Assembly (NCBI GenBank): GCA_010015675.1
Contig: ML976999.1
Location: 52,839-90,185 of the forward strand
Reading direction: 5' to 3'
Length of the DNA: 37,347 bases
Source of the DNA: Byssothecium circinans
Taxonomy: Eukaryota > Ascomycota > Dothideomycetes > Pleosporales > Massarinaceae
Made by a program: the position numbers and the translations under genes. Below the pieces are notes generated by a model. The model did not search any database, was not told the DNA's origin, and saw only the letters and a program-made list of their open reading frames with translations. Below are positions 1 to 10,781 of the stretch, piece after piece. How positions within the stretch are numbered: the stretch's first letter is position 1; every line of letters begins with the position of its first letter.

Positions 1-1358
1 AGGGCGTATAAGCTCATAAGTCTCTAATAATGACTTGCCTAGCTGCTTGGCCTCCTGAACTTGTAGCTTCTTAAATAACTCTTGGGTTTGCGAGGTATAG
101 ATAGACGCGATAATATTAAATAGTACACTAATCAGGCCGTACTTTCGCCACTTATCAAGAAACGCTTCTTCTTCCTAGTAAGTAGTTAGCAGGTGGCAGG
201 AAAGTGAGGAGGCTAGACGCTTAGTTTTACCTATAAATTCAAGTCCTCATTTTTAAAGGCTTCCTTATCTTTGCCCCATATCACTAATTGAGCGCTTAGG
301 TTAAGGATATAACATGTACAGCGGAGTCATCAATGGGGCGCCTAGAAGTTGTACTGTGTAGCCAGCGCGTTAACAGCTGCGTCATTATTCGTCGCGTTAT
401 TAAGTACAAAGTAGCTAAGTCGCGATTCATTAATATTAAAGATCTAGAGAGTCTTACTTACAATGTAGGTAATGTTCTCACTAGAGTGGCGGCCATAGAG
501 CTGCGGTAGCCTAAGCACATAGTCCTAAATGTTACCCTGCTCGTCCAGATAATGTACACATATCCTAGTGAGAGCGCGCTTGCCGCCATACGTAGTCCAA
601 TTGTTAAAGGATATATAGATAAGGGATCAGGCCTTCTTTAGGTGTTGCGTAACGGCCGGGATCATCGCGTGGTATTCGCTCAGGATATGGTGGCTAAGAG
701 AATTATGACTCCGCCAAACTAACTGCTCTGTAATAGGATTAGCAGCTTTAATTAGCTGGTGGAAGGCAGCAGTTTCTACAACTCAGAGCGACTAGTTATC
801 GGCGACTATCTAGTTAATAAGCGCGTCCCAGAATCACTTCTATGAGAAGCTTAATGCCATCTTATTTGCTAGCTTCTGTGATACTTCAACACCATTCCAT
901 TGTAACTAATGGATGATTAAGCTTGTACTCAGTAACAGGTTAAAGCTTATTAGCCTATCCTTATTAAATCTATGGCCTAGAGTGTTAGTAGAGAGGTATG
1001 TACCAGTAGAGGAAGTTAATGTGTGTACGTCATATTTACTACGCGGCATTTTGTAGATATAATAATATTTGCAGAGCTACTACCTCTTTTACTTCCTGCT
1101 ATGCCACAGAGGCCACCCATATTCGTATATCCAGCTTGTAAAGCCTCTCTTGCTGTCCTCTTCTTATCGCTGTAGGTGTGGGACACGTCTCCACTTAATG
1201 CTATTAAATTGCTTGTCGCGATTATCATTATCTATTAGTTAGACTTCATTAGGCTCGTCATCAAGTTCAGGAGCAAGGGAGGGCGATATCAGGGCCGTAT
1301 TTTTGCGGTTTGCGCGTGTAACACGCTCGCTAAAGACTCTTTTCGCGTTTCTGTTCAT
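1..1358 (-). mobile_element. hAT-family transposase relic, RIP-degraded, cut by the left window edge
   Basis: A cut-and-paste DNA transposase, now dead. The minus strand read from the ATG at 1358 stays recognisable through many stops. It gives a basic N-terminus (MNRNAKRVFSERVTRANRKN), then around 540-720 the stretch FNNWTTYGGKRALTRICVHY, then at 300-420 YFVLNNATNNDAAVNALA and LRCTCYILNLSAQLVIWGK, and at 1-180 FLDKWRKYGLISVLFN. These match the RNase H-like core and downstream region of fungal hAT transposases in order and spacing. The stops are almost all TAG, TGA or TAA where Q or R is expected; for example CAC CGA CGA has become CAT TGA TGA. That is the strand-symmetric C-to-T signature of RIP. 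The C-terminal dimerisation region lies outside the window. Only the family is called; no element name can be given. Confidence 0.9.
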
Positions 1359-1604
1359 ACTATAGAGCAGCGTAGATGTAGGAGGGCGCGTAGAGTAGAG
1401 AGTATAGGTAGAAGTAGCTAGGTGTTAATAGTGGAAGCTATGTCATTAAAAGTTTAGGTAGAGCTGCCTATTTAGGTAAGGCGTTAGATTTTTCACTCTC
1501 TAAAACCTTAACACTAAAAAAGTATCGCGACTTTAGGCTATATATTAATATTGATTTATCTACTAAATCCATAAGAAAAAAGGCTATATTTAGCCAATCA
1601 ATTA

Positions 1605-1729
1605 ATTAGTCTGGCAACTTTCAGACTGTTTGATTGGATAATTAGAGCCCTTCAGACTGTTTGACTGATTGCTTACAAAGCAATCAAACAATCAGTCTGA
1701 CTTTTTCAGACTGATTGTTGCCAAGTCTG
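1605..1729. repeat. hAT terminal and subterminal inverted repeats
   Basis: The outer end of the hAT element carries several copies, in both orientations, of a motif like CAGACTGtTTGAtTG. A near-perfect hairpin lies at 1653-1699. The outermost copy, read on the minus strand from 1729, is CAGACTTGGCAACAATCAG, which starts with the CAG typical of hAT termini. A related copy lies in the opposite sense at 1609-1630. The partner terminus is beyond the left edge, so the inverted repeat cannot be verified against it. Confidence 0.6.
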
Positions 1730-1737
1730 GGCTCAAC
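1730..1737. repeat. Probable 8-bp target-site duplication of the hAT insertion
   Basis: The 8 bases directly outside the CAG terminus read GTTGAGCC on the minus strand. They fall inside the HET-gene codons for L-S. hAT elements duplicate 8 bp, so this should reappear beyond the other end of the element, outside the window. The last C fits a native codon CAC, as in the common HET motif YAALSHCWG. Confidence 0.4.
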
Positions 1738-2417
1738 GCGGCATACTGCTCAGAGACTCCTCCAGTTTCCCATAGGCGTATGTGGTCGATATCTTCAATG
1801 ACTAAAACTCGGGTAGGGAGTGGCTTGATTTGCTTACCCCCACACCGAGGATGATTTTGAACACATGCCCTTAGCTGTTTCTGGATGAACTCGAGAGCTG
1901 CCGGTGAACCAGTGTCACCCGAGGGAATGCCTCTGGGCGCAAAGGACGGCACATGGGGCTTGGTATAGTCTGTGAAGATCTCAAAGTAAGCTGCTTGCTG
2001 TCTCACTCCAACGTCTCCTGGTCGGGGCCTTCTCTTGAAGAGTTCAAAGACACCGTAGTTGTTCAGCCATTCCGGGCTACTCGTGAAGCCATTCCAATCA
2101 CCAACAAGTGCAGTGCGGTAGCCTCGTAGAAGTAACATGCAGCGCACGCAGCCATCATGGGCTGACTGGGCTAGTAGGCGTGAGAGGGTGATTCGAGAAG
2201 TGCAATGTTCGCCGTGAGCAGCAGTTTCATGGTCGTAGATGGTTTCGGTCGGGTTGGGAAGATGTATATCTCGGACAAGGCCGGTCTCAGGGCCCGCATC
2301 GATAAAATGGAAACCGCGTGCTTCGTTAACGGCAGTTCCGACGTCTTCCCATGGCTCTCCTTCCTTCCAGCCTTTTTTGGCTGCAGATGTGGCAGCGCGC
2401 ACAGCAGTATTTTTCAT
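1730..2417 (-). pseudogene. 5' part of a HET-domain (heterokaryon incompatibility) gene, interrupted by hAT
   Basis: HET proteins are cytoplasmic regulators of non-self recognition and cell death in filamentous ascomycetes. The ATG at 2417 opens about 229 intact residues. These contain a CxxC pair (GCVRCMLLLRG, about residues 91-101) and the usual lead-in to a HET domain: LRACVQNHPRC, then LPTRVLVIEDIDHIRLWE, then EQYAALS. At exactly that point, where HET proteins continue with S-x-C-W-G, the frame enters the hAT terminus and stops 12 codons later. The HET catalytic-like core and everything downstream is therefore missing here and may lie on the far side of the transposon. The retained part has no stop codon, so the insertion looks younger than the heavy RIP of the transposon alone would suggest. 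The family call rests on the lead-in motifs, not on the full domain. Confidence 0.78.
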
Positions 2418-2927
2418 GTTATATCAAGAATGCGGTAATGCAGGCAGAGAAAGGACCTCTGGAGTGTGATTTGTATACGGGCACCGGTCAGACCCCGCCT
2501 CCTTCTTTTCATATTGGCGGAGTCTGGGGGGACGTTGCGTTAGCAGCCTTGTGCGGCGTCCTGGGACCTGTGTGATTGGCCACAATACGAGCCACCCATG
2601 TTGTCCACACATGAATGATGAAACTCAACATAAGAACGGGGTCGCCGGGTAGGGGCATCGACGATAACAATTTCTGATGGGATAGAACAAGATATGGGGG
2701 AAAATGCCGACGTGCATATCTGGGTCCCGAGGTCGCAGATCCTGCACTAGCACGTGACGTTCCCACCTGAAGTATAAAGGAGAGGAAGGCACCAACAGCA
2801 AATATTCAACTTGGGTATATTCGTGTTTGAAGTATCATAACGCCCCACCCATTGATTATGCCCATTAATTATGCATATCGTGGCCCGAAGGTCTGAACTG
2901 GTTATCTAGCCACGGCAAGAAATGCGG

Positions 2928-3910
2928 CTACCCAGTCTTGGACGCAGCATCCGCCTCTTGAGCCTCCTCCCTGTCCACCACCACAAAGTCATCGTCTACC
3001 GCTTCCGTCTTCTGCTTCTTTGTAGAGGGCTCTGCGGGATCTTTCGGGTCGGCGGCGGGCGCGTCAGGCAGCTTCGCGGCGAGTTCAGATGCGTCGGTCG
3101 ATGTCTGCTCCACTGCGGACGACTCCTTGGAGGTCTCGGTGGGCGGGAAGTACTTCCTGTCTGTTGTCAGTGTCTCCAATAATTCACCAGTGGGGGTTTT
3201 GAAACGTACCGTATGTTCTTGAAGTAGGCATCCTCGTCCTTTTGCAGGAAATTGCAGAACACGACCCGCTCCAGCTCGTCGCCCTTGCCCTCCTCCAGGA
3301 AGGTCCGCACCGTGTCCAGCGCCACCTCGCTCGCCTCTCCGCTCGGATACCCATAGGCGCCCGTACTCAGCGCGCTGAAGGCAATGCTCTTCAGCCCATT
3401 CTCTGTCGCCAGCTCCAAGCTCTTGCGGTAGCAGCCGGATAGAAGCCGCGTGTGTTTGCCCTTCTTCTTCGTCGACCAATACACCGGCCCGACAGCGTGG
3501 ATGACCTTCTTCGCGGGCAGTTCGTAGCCGTCGGTTATCTTCGCAGAGCCGGTTTCGCAGCCATCGAGCGTCTCGCATTCATCGTAGAGCTTGGGGCCTG
3601 CTGCGCAGTGGATTGCGCCGTCGACACCGCCACCACCTAGCAATGACGGGTTGGCGGCATTGACGATGGAGTCGATGGCCAGCGAGGTGATGTCCTGCCT
3701 TATGACCGAGATCTTGTCGTTGAAGGTTGCGTTGGGTTTGTACGCGGGCGACTCATCTTCGGCGGGGGGGATGCGCTTCAGCTTATAGAGCAGGCTGAGC
3801 GTGGGGAGCTCGCTTAGAGGAACGGGGTCAGTCATCTTGGGCGATTTGTGAAAGTTTCGGCGGAAGGTGTGGGCTGTCGAAGAGAGTGGGCGGGTTGCAG
3901 TTCGTAGCAT
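2928..3910 (-). CDS. Macro-domain protein, probable ADP-ribosyl hydrolase (MacroD type)
   Basis: Two exons, 3910-3210 and 3156-2928, with a 53-bp intron (3157-3209) that begins GTACGT, has a CTGAC branch and ends ACAG; 309 residues. Residues about 65-234 form a macro domain. The ADP-ribose site motif NAANPSLLGGGGVDGAIHCA spans 84-103, and the second loop STGAYGYPSGEA spans 182-193. Both are diagnostic of MacroD1/2-like hydrolases, which remove mono-ADP-ribose from acidic residues and deacetylate O-acetyl-ADP-ribose. The first 25 residues (R/S/T-rich, no acidic residue, FRRNFHKSPK) look like a mitochondrial presequence. A second ATG at residue 26 would give a form without it. The tail after residue 260 is acidic and low complexity, with a KKQKTE basic patch. 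Strong family call; localisation is inferred. Confidence 0.93.
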
Positions 3911-5663
3911 CAGGTGTCTGTATGAAAGGGTAGTTCGGAAGCTCGATGCTGGGGGCCTTGCATGGGAGCTTACCTAATCGATAATCAAGGTCGCAAGTGC
4001 GGCGTTGAACCAGTGAGGGACAAAAAATTGCAATTACTATTTTTATTAGGACTAGCGGATAGTCACTACAGAGCAGGGCTATAATTGGTATGTGAATAGC
4101 GATCACTATTTCCTAAGTAGTAATTACTATTCCTTCTTTAGGTTGAGCGGATATAATTACTCTCACTGTGCCCCTCCCCGCCCGAGCGTTCACACCTTTC
4201 ATAGCTATCGACACGGTATTGTCAACAACCCATTGCAATGAGATTCCACCTTCACATTTCCGGCTTACCCCGATCAAGGCTCACGTCGACGCATATTTGA
4301 AGAAACGAGCTCTGGCTCGGCCAGCAGCGAGGCCGCCACAGGGGCTTAGGCACAATGATACCCGCCTTGCGGGAGCAAAGAGATGACGGTTTAGGTACGC
4401 TTGGCGATGCACAGTCCGAGGTACAGGTGTAGCTTTTCTCACCTTGTAAACTAGAAGACGAAATATCAGAGGAAGAGCTCTACAGACATACTCGATATCG
4501 CTGGCTATATTCACCGGAATTCCTATATAGTAAACGATTGGCAAAAGCAAGACTATGGGAAGGCGAAAGGGCGAGTATGAACTTGGATCGAGGTCCATGT
4601 AAGGCTGTAACACTGTGTAGAGAGGGGTACTCGCTGATCTGATTAGTAACTAGTCCTCTACCCTATATGGCCGCGATGGGTATCAACAAAATACGGTGGG
4701 CAAAGCAATTCGCGAACTCCGAATAGATGCTTACCGGTCCCTCGAAACACCTGTCTCTTCGGATGAGTACATTTCGCTGATAGAAAGAGATGTTCGTGCA
4801 TATGGCTAGATCTAAGTCTTAAAGACCTTTACACTCGCGAATATAGCCCTACTAGGACTAAGAATTATAAAGTTATTAATATTCTCTAGTTAATTTAATA
4901 CTAAACTAAGTGCTTACCAACAACGTTTTACTACCCCTACGGTTCCCCTTAATGCCGTGTGCAACCACATGCAGACGGGTAGTGTTAAACATTCCATGTA
5001 TACAATTTTAGCAAGTAGATTTTCTGCTACAACTGACCCGTCTGCGTCTGACGCAGGTTTGAACGATATATAACGAGCCCTGTGGTTCTCAAGGAAGTGC
5101 GCGGGCTCGGGAATGTTCCGGGATATTAAACGATAGAAGAGACTGCAGCTTCCTCACTCTATATATGTGGACTGTATGGATTGTATGGAAGGTCCTCGTC
5201 TGACTTAATTGGGGGCTTTGATAGGTTCTTCGAGGAAGTGCATGTGGGAGTCAAAAGTCACGCGAGACATCATTCACCTCCTCAAACTCATGTCCCCAAG
5301 TGCTGACCTCCACAGGCATGATGCCAATGAAGAAGCAGCTATCTGACTTATGTTCGTGTACTTTTTTAATTAATCTGCGCATCTTCATTTCGCAAGCGGT
5401 ATGCGTTGAACGTATTTCAACGCCGCCCTTCTAGTTCGATTCTCCGCATCAACTCCCAAATCATCCAGCTCAGATGCCGACAGAAGACTTCCTTGCTTGA
5501 TCTTCAAGGCCGACCGCCCTTTTTTCCAACCATTACTTTGTCCGTACTATCACGGCGGCATCGTCAATTAATCCCAATCTCGGGCTGTTTTGCTCCAACC
5601 CCAATCGCCACTTCCCCTCCCAGTACCATTCTCAAGTCCACAATCTCACCAAGCTCCATTTAC
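3911..5663. other. Gene-poor stretch with AT-rich patches
   Basis: No convincing gene. TA-rich, CA-poor patches at about 4020-4160 and 4800-4920 resemble RIP-decayed fragments but are too short to name. Short open frames at 4168-4386 and 4281-4613 lack recognisable motifs. The left end should contain the promoter of the macro-domain gene. Confidence 0.5.
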
Positions 5664-7544
5664 TCAATACCCACCCCTCAACGCCTCATCGCTGAACCAC
5701 CCAGTCCTCCGCCTCTCCTCCGTAATCTGCTCCAGGTAGTAATCATACTCGGTCCAAGTCGTGCTCCCAAACACCTTCTCCTGCTCCTTCGCCCAGCGGA
5801 TATTCTCGGCCCAATCGCTAACATCATACGCCGGGGGATCCGTCAGACGGTACAACTCGCGGAACGGTGGATGGCGTCGCGGACCGTTGAAACGCGTTGA
5901 GGAAAGAGCAGACTCCCATCGCTCGGTCATGGTCGTACAGGTGTCGGCGGAGTAGAGCCATACGGAGTGGTTGTCTACGGTGGCGCGATCACGGGGGAGA
6001 ACAGGCGGCTTGAGGAACTTGGGCTTGTGGGTGAAGATGCGGGCAGCTGCCATGAGGGCCGGGGAGATTGGTGCACCTGTTGAGATTGACAAGTCAGTAA
6101 AGATATCCAGAGGGGTCGAGCCATACCATACTTGCAGTTTTTGCACATTTCGTACTATGGACCTTGGGCTTGACGGGAGTCTCGAATGTAGCAATCTCTT
6201 GGATGGTCACGCGAGCTTTCTTCGCGGCGCGGCGCTGCTTGGGCGCTGGCGTGGAGGACTCGTCACTGACGTTGTCGGCTTCGGTTTCTTTCAATGTGTC
6301 TGAGTCGGAGCTCTCGCCGTTGACGTTGAAGTCGCCATCATCATTGTCGGGTGACGGCTTCCTGCGTCGTGGTGTCAGTGGGGTTCAACCCCAGGGTTGT
6401 CAAATCTAAAGATTTTGGGCCCCTGGTCAAGAAAGATACCACATACCGCTTGCGCGTGCTCGGCTTCCACGGCGAGTCGGTCTCGGTGAATTCCTCATTT
6501 AGACTGATGCGAACCCTTCCGGCGAGGCGACCACTTCGACGAGCGCCATTCTTGTGAGCTGAGACGGGGGACTCGTCGATCTTGCTGCTAGCATTCCTGC
6601 GTGAGCTTGACGGCGCAAAACTGGTGTCGCCTTTTACAGCTGCGCGTGTGGAGCGACGCGGCATGATTTTAGCGTTGACGGTCGTTGAAGTGGGGACAGT
6701 GTAAACCGAAGAGCTACTGTCGGGTCGGTTGAACGCGGGAAGTCTCACAGCAGGGTCGTGGCGGGCAAAGACTTGTTTGTCGAGGTGGGCGGACTAGAGG
6801 GTCAGCAACGCCACTCCAGGCGGGTATCAAGGTGCGTCGTCTCGCGAAGCGGGGCGAATCCATGGCGAGAAAACCATAAAGGTGAGGGCAGAAGAGATCG
6901 CTTACTGTCACTGGAGCCGGGCCTCCGAGCTCCTTCACCAAGCGCTCATAGTCGTTTGGAAAGAGCCAAGACTTCTCCGGGTGAGAGAGCGCGTGCTGAA
7001 CACAGCGTGTCAGGTCAAGGGCATCAGGACCTTCCGGGTGCTTCTTCACATGAAGCGCCAGATTCTTAAAACTGATGGGGTCCTGCTGTGAATTCATAAA
7101 CGCCTTGAAGGTTCCCCTAGGATGAGAGACTCGCGGTGTCCTGAAAGTTGATACATCTAGCACTGTGTCATCCCACTCCTTGGTCGTATCATTCCTCTCT
7201 ACCAGTCCATGGGTTCCTTTCGTCCAACCTTCGAAGCCTGCATGCCGCATTGGTATCTGCATGACAGAGCAGATTGAATTCGCGTTGATTGGTTTGTTAT
7301 CTGGTTGGTGTCGGAACTCGTTGAGCATTGCAGCAATAGTGCCAGCTTGACTACCGTTGGTCACAAAGCGGTCGATTACATCAATGGATCTTAACCAGTG
7401 TGGTGTATACGCGATGATTTCGGCCGCTGTCAGACTGCCTTTCGGAAACGGGAGGTTTTGGTGAGGGGATCCGATTCCGAAGACGTTCGTGACTGCGCGG
7501 TGTGCTCGTGTTCTTGGGCGCTTGTTGTTCTTGGAGTTTGGCAT
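5664..7544 (-). CDS. Unknown family, member 1: core domain plus C-terminal module, basic middle
   Basis: Four exons, 7544-6906, 6793-6447, 6361-6132 and 6076-5664, giving 542 residues. The introns begin GTAAGC, GTATGT and GTATGG; all three have a CTGAC branch. Residues about 30-213 form a core shared with the genes at 8415 and 17692. It opens NLPFP then LTAAEIIAYTPHWLRSIDVI, includes a GFEGWT motif, and closes LDLTR then LGGPAPV. Residues about 214-400 are low complexity and basic, with patches such as RRSTRAAVK, RRSGRLAGR and KQRRAAKKAR that suggest a nuclear, DNA- or chromatin-associated protein. The last exon holds a second shared module (FNGPR, DVSDWAENIRWAKEQEKVFG). No known domain was recognised. 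Exon 1 to exon 2 joins in phase 0 at the same site as in the neighbouring paralogue, which supports the model. The gene is head to head with that paralogue. Confidence 0.8.
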
Positions 7545-8414
7545 GTTGAGCAGGTAATAGATTTAGAGAGATATGCCAGGGCTTCGAGACCTGGCGTAAC
7601 GTTGCGGTGCACTGCGGAGGATAAGGGATCAACTGATCAATCAATCGATGGAAGGGGTATGGTCAGAATTGCGCGGGTAGTTCAGAGCATACAAATGTTT
7701 TGATTTCTTACCAAAGTTTGCCTTGCCAAGGTCGATCAAGCTCGTTGCCATGTGGGCGTAATGGTGTTGCACTGTTGCTATGAGTAACGAAGGAGACTCG
7801 CAATGATAATTTGGTGGACATGAAAATCGTGCGCATAATCTTTGGCAAGTAGAGCATTCTTGATAAGTATTCATAGTCTATAGTAAATTGCTGCGCATGG
7901 CTTTTGCGCCTACTGGAACCTTCAGACGAAGCGTGACATTGCAAAATTCTTCTCACTTGCCTTTCGAAACTCGAACAGCAAATTAGTTTAACTCAACGTG
8001 TTCCATTTCCAGGAAAAGAAATATCAAATGAGGCTGGTAACCAGACACTTTCAGGGTGGTCCATCGTTAACTGGGATGCGAAAAATTGTGAATTGTCACC
8101 TGAAGGGTGAAAACAGAAATCCCTTCTCTGTGAACAAGCGCTACTTCCAGAAGTACTCACCATGTAGCAAGGGAGCATCGTGACCGCTTTTCAAGGCGGA
8201 GACAGTAATAATAGTGCAACAAGCGACCAATCTCGCTCACCTCTTTCGCTCTATCCCTCGATACGGAATAGAAATTGCGTATCTAAACTTCTCACTTCAC
8301 GTTGCGCTTCCGTTTACTCTGCCAAGGCAGCAACGCCCAACACGTAAATACAACGTCAGCACCCTGCAACTCCATTCACAACCACTTCACACAAATTACA
8401 CACACTACTCCATC
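7545..8414. promoter_or_regulatory. Shared divergent promoter region of the two head-to-head paralogues
   Basis: 870 bp lie between the two start codons. No convincing gene and no clear TATA box at standard spacing were seen. Immediately upstream of the plus-strand ATG (about 8340-8414) the sequence is C/A-rich and G-poor, like a fungal 5' leader. The short open frames here have no support. Co-regulation of the pair is inference from layout only. Confidence 0.4.
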
Positions 8415-9716
8415 ATGGCTAGAGAGATTGGTCTCGGTACTGACGCTGCACCAAGGAACCTTCCCTTTCCCCGCTATGCCAACATCACCGCCGTCGAGCT
8501 CCTCACTTTCCTCCCCAACTGTCTCCGGTCCGCCGATATAGTCTACCGCTTCGCCTCAAACGGCGGCACACGCGCCATCATTTGGTCTATTGTCAACACG
8601 GTCCGAGATTTTGAGAGGCAATGGAATGGCAACAGCTGCGGACGCATGATATACAAGGCGATGCGCGATGCGGGGTTCAAGGGGTGGACAATGACTCTGC
8701 ACGACAAATGGCACACGGATGCGAGGAAGAAGGTGTGGGATGAGTGGACGATCGACGTCGCGGGGTTCAGATTGCCATGTCAGATTGGCGAGAAAGGGGA
8801 GCTGGCGGAAGATATCCCTTTCGCTGATTTGGCGCGTGGAGTGAGGTTTTTTCCAAAGAGGGGAGACCGATTGGATCTTACGCGCATGGTTGAGTATTGC
8901 ATGAGAAATGTGGACGAAGAGTGGATGTATCCGCGGGATTATGACAAGTTGCTGCAGTTGTTGGGTGGGCCGATGCCAGTGAAGGTTCGTATTTCCTAAG
9001 AGAACGTTGACGTTCGTGAGGTGGCACCAATCTCATACCATAGACGTGTCCCCTTCGGTTGAGCTCTGCTGACTGTGGGTTGCCGACTATAGTCTCGGAA
9101 TGTTGATAGAGTTTGCTTCATACGCTGGGCCAAATTGGAGCCGCCGCCTCCTCGTGTGAGGCCTCCACCATCACCTCGAATAAAGGCTTCACCAAGTGAG
9201 CTGATTGATGAAGAGTCCTTGAGGGTATCTCCCGAAATTATACCCTACCACCAGGGCCTGTTACGATGGGTACCACCTCCGTGTGATGCTGCCCCACCTC
9301 TGCCCCAAAATATCATCCAAGAAGCCCTGGCCGAACTGAAAGCTTCAGGCATGGTCAACCCGTTCGACCCATACGCGTTTAAAGGGCCACGAAATCAAGC
9401 ACCGTTCCGCCCACTAGAAACCATTGGTGAACCACGAATGGACGACGTCAGTGGATGGGCTGAGAATCTGAGGTTCGCGAAGGAGCAGCGGATGACGTTC
9501 GGTGATGAACAATGCGAGGGGTGGAATGAGGGTCCAACGCATATGGAGAAGCTGTATGAGGCTAGACTTGAGCAGAAATGGGTGTCGATGGAATGGCTGG
9601 TGTGGCGCGAGGCTCATGAGCAGAGGATGAGGGAGTTGAGTGAGGAGCGGAAAGCTGAGAGGGATTACGGGGAAGGTTCGGGCGTCATCCCTGAATACTG
9701 GAGGCACTGGGGGTAA
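8415..9716 (+). CDS. Unknown family, member 2: core domain plus C-terminal module
   Basis: Two exons, 8415-8984 and 9093-9716, with a 108-bp phase-0 intron that begins GTTCGT, has a CTGAC branch and ends ATAG; 397 residues. The start ATG sits in CATCATGG, a good fungal context. Upstream in-frame codons belong to the leader, with no earlier ATG in that frame. Residues about 15-190 form the shared core: NLPFP, ITAVELL, CLRSADIVYRFASNG, AGFKGWT, LDLTRMV, and a closing LGGPMPV. Residues 191-280 are Pro-rich. Residues about 281-325 form the second shared module (FKGPRNQAPFRPL, DDVSGWAENLRFAKEQRM), followed by a charged helical tail. Unlike member 1 it lacks the long basic middle. After the splice both members start with S-x-x-[LV]-D, so the intron is homologous. 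Function unknown; no catalytic motif is visible. Confidence 0.8.
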
Positions 9717-9972
9717 GATGGAGCTTTGGAACCGCTGCGACTACTTCATGGCCGCTCTGTATACGCTTCGGACATCAAGATGGTGGTGATTTTCGTGGCC
9801 AGACTTCACAATTTGGGGAGTGAGAAGAGGGTCGAGAGATTGAGACTGCCTTGAGTAGACTAAAACGAAAATATGGAATTGAAGGATTAACAAAGAAGAT
9901 AGGTCTAATGGAAATAGAGATATGCTGGTATGACAGTAAAAATTGTGAAACAAGTAAGAATCGTCGCTCTCA

Positions 9973-10654
9973 CTACAACATACCGACGACCAGCCCAGCG
10001 CCCAACCCAATCCCCGCCGTCAACACCCCAATGCCCCAAGCTCCAACAGCGACCTCTACCCTACCAGCGCGGCTGGTATCGTTGCTTGCAGTCATAGTCC
10101 ACACTGGTAGCGTAGCCTGCACTGGAACACCCTGCACCAGCGACGTCGCAGATGGTGCGTACGAAGCGGATGGGAAGTCACACTGTGCCATCGCTCGGTC
10201 AACGTCTACTTGTGTGTTAGCAAACCCATGTCTCTCCCACGCTGTCTGCCAGCTACACACCTTGCGCCAACATGAAGGTATCAAGGAAGCCTTCCGAAGC
10301 CATACCTTCCATGGCCATCTTGTCCGCGGTTTTCTGATTCTGTCCCATGCAACTCGCACACATTCCGGTCATGCTTTTGACATCGAAAGACGTGTTCTTG
10401 CAAATGCAATCAGAGTCCATCTTCATTCCTTGGTCGCTAGGTGATTCGCGGCGTGAGAGTGAGGGATCGTTGGCACTATCTCTGCGCATGGGCTTCATGT
10501 CGCATGTTGCCATGAGCTTGACGATCGGATCGCAGACGGTTTGGCATTCTCCGGGTACCGAAGAAGATGGCATCGGGCCCATAGCGGTGATGGATGTGGC
10601 CGAGAGGGCGATGACGGTGAGCGTGTTAAGGAAGTGGAGAGCTTGTGAATGCAT
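9973..10654 (-). CDS. Secreted cysteine-rich protein with GPI-anchor-type tail
   Basis: Two exons, 10654-10261 and 10208-9973, with a 52-bp intron that begins GTGTGT, has a GCTAAC branch and ends ACAAG; 209 residues. Residues 1-24 are a signal peptide (MHSQALHFLNTLTVIALSAT...). Eight cysteines follow in the spacing C-x3-C-x9-C, then C-x-C (DCICKNTSFDV), then C-x2-C, then a last C in AQCDF encoded by exon 2. The C-terminus is a Ser/Thr-rich stretch followed by a hydrophobic tail of about 25 residues, as expected for a GPI signal. The pattern is that of fungal surface proteins of the 8-cysteine kind, similar in style to CFEM proteins but not matching the CFEM consensus. It is probably displayed on the cell wall or membrane; the role is unknown. 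A TATAAA lies 59 bp upstream of the ATG. Confidence 0.77.
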
Positions 10655-10712
10655 ATTGGGTTACGTTTTCGATTTGGTTCAACGAGTTTCCAAGGTTGCG
10701 AGATTTCGAGCG

Positions 10713-10718
10713 TTTATA
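10713..10718 (-). promoter_or_regulatory. TATA box of the GPI-anchored cysteine-rich gene
   Basis: TATAAA on the minus strand, 59 bp before the ATG at 10654, with no other candidate nearby. This spacing implies a short 5' leader. Confidence 0.45.
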
Positions 10719-10781
10719 CAGGAGTCGGTTCTTGGGCGCTTCGGCTCAGCGAAATCAAGCCTTATTATAACTCTTCTGTGA

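Noticed and set aside
5406..5900. 164-codon plus-strand frame
   Set aside because: Overlaps the last exon of family member 1 on the other strand and shows only low-complexity Pro/Leu content.
5664..6748. Three separate small genes on the minus strand in place of one gene
   Set aside because: Splice signals with correct phase join them to the exon at 6906-7544, and the last segment matches the C-terminal module of the paralogue at 8415.
9851..10444. 197-codon plus-strand frame
   Set aside because: Antisense to the spliced GPI-type cysteine-rich gene, which has a signal peptide, conserved cysteine spacing and a good intron.
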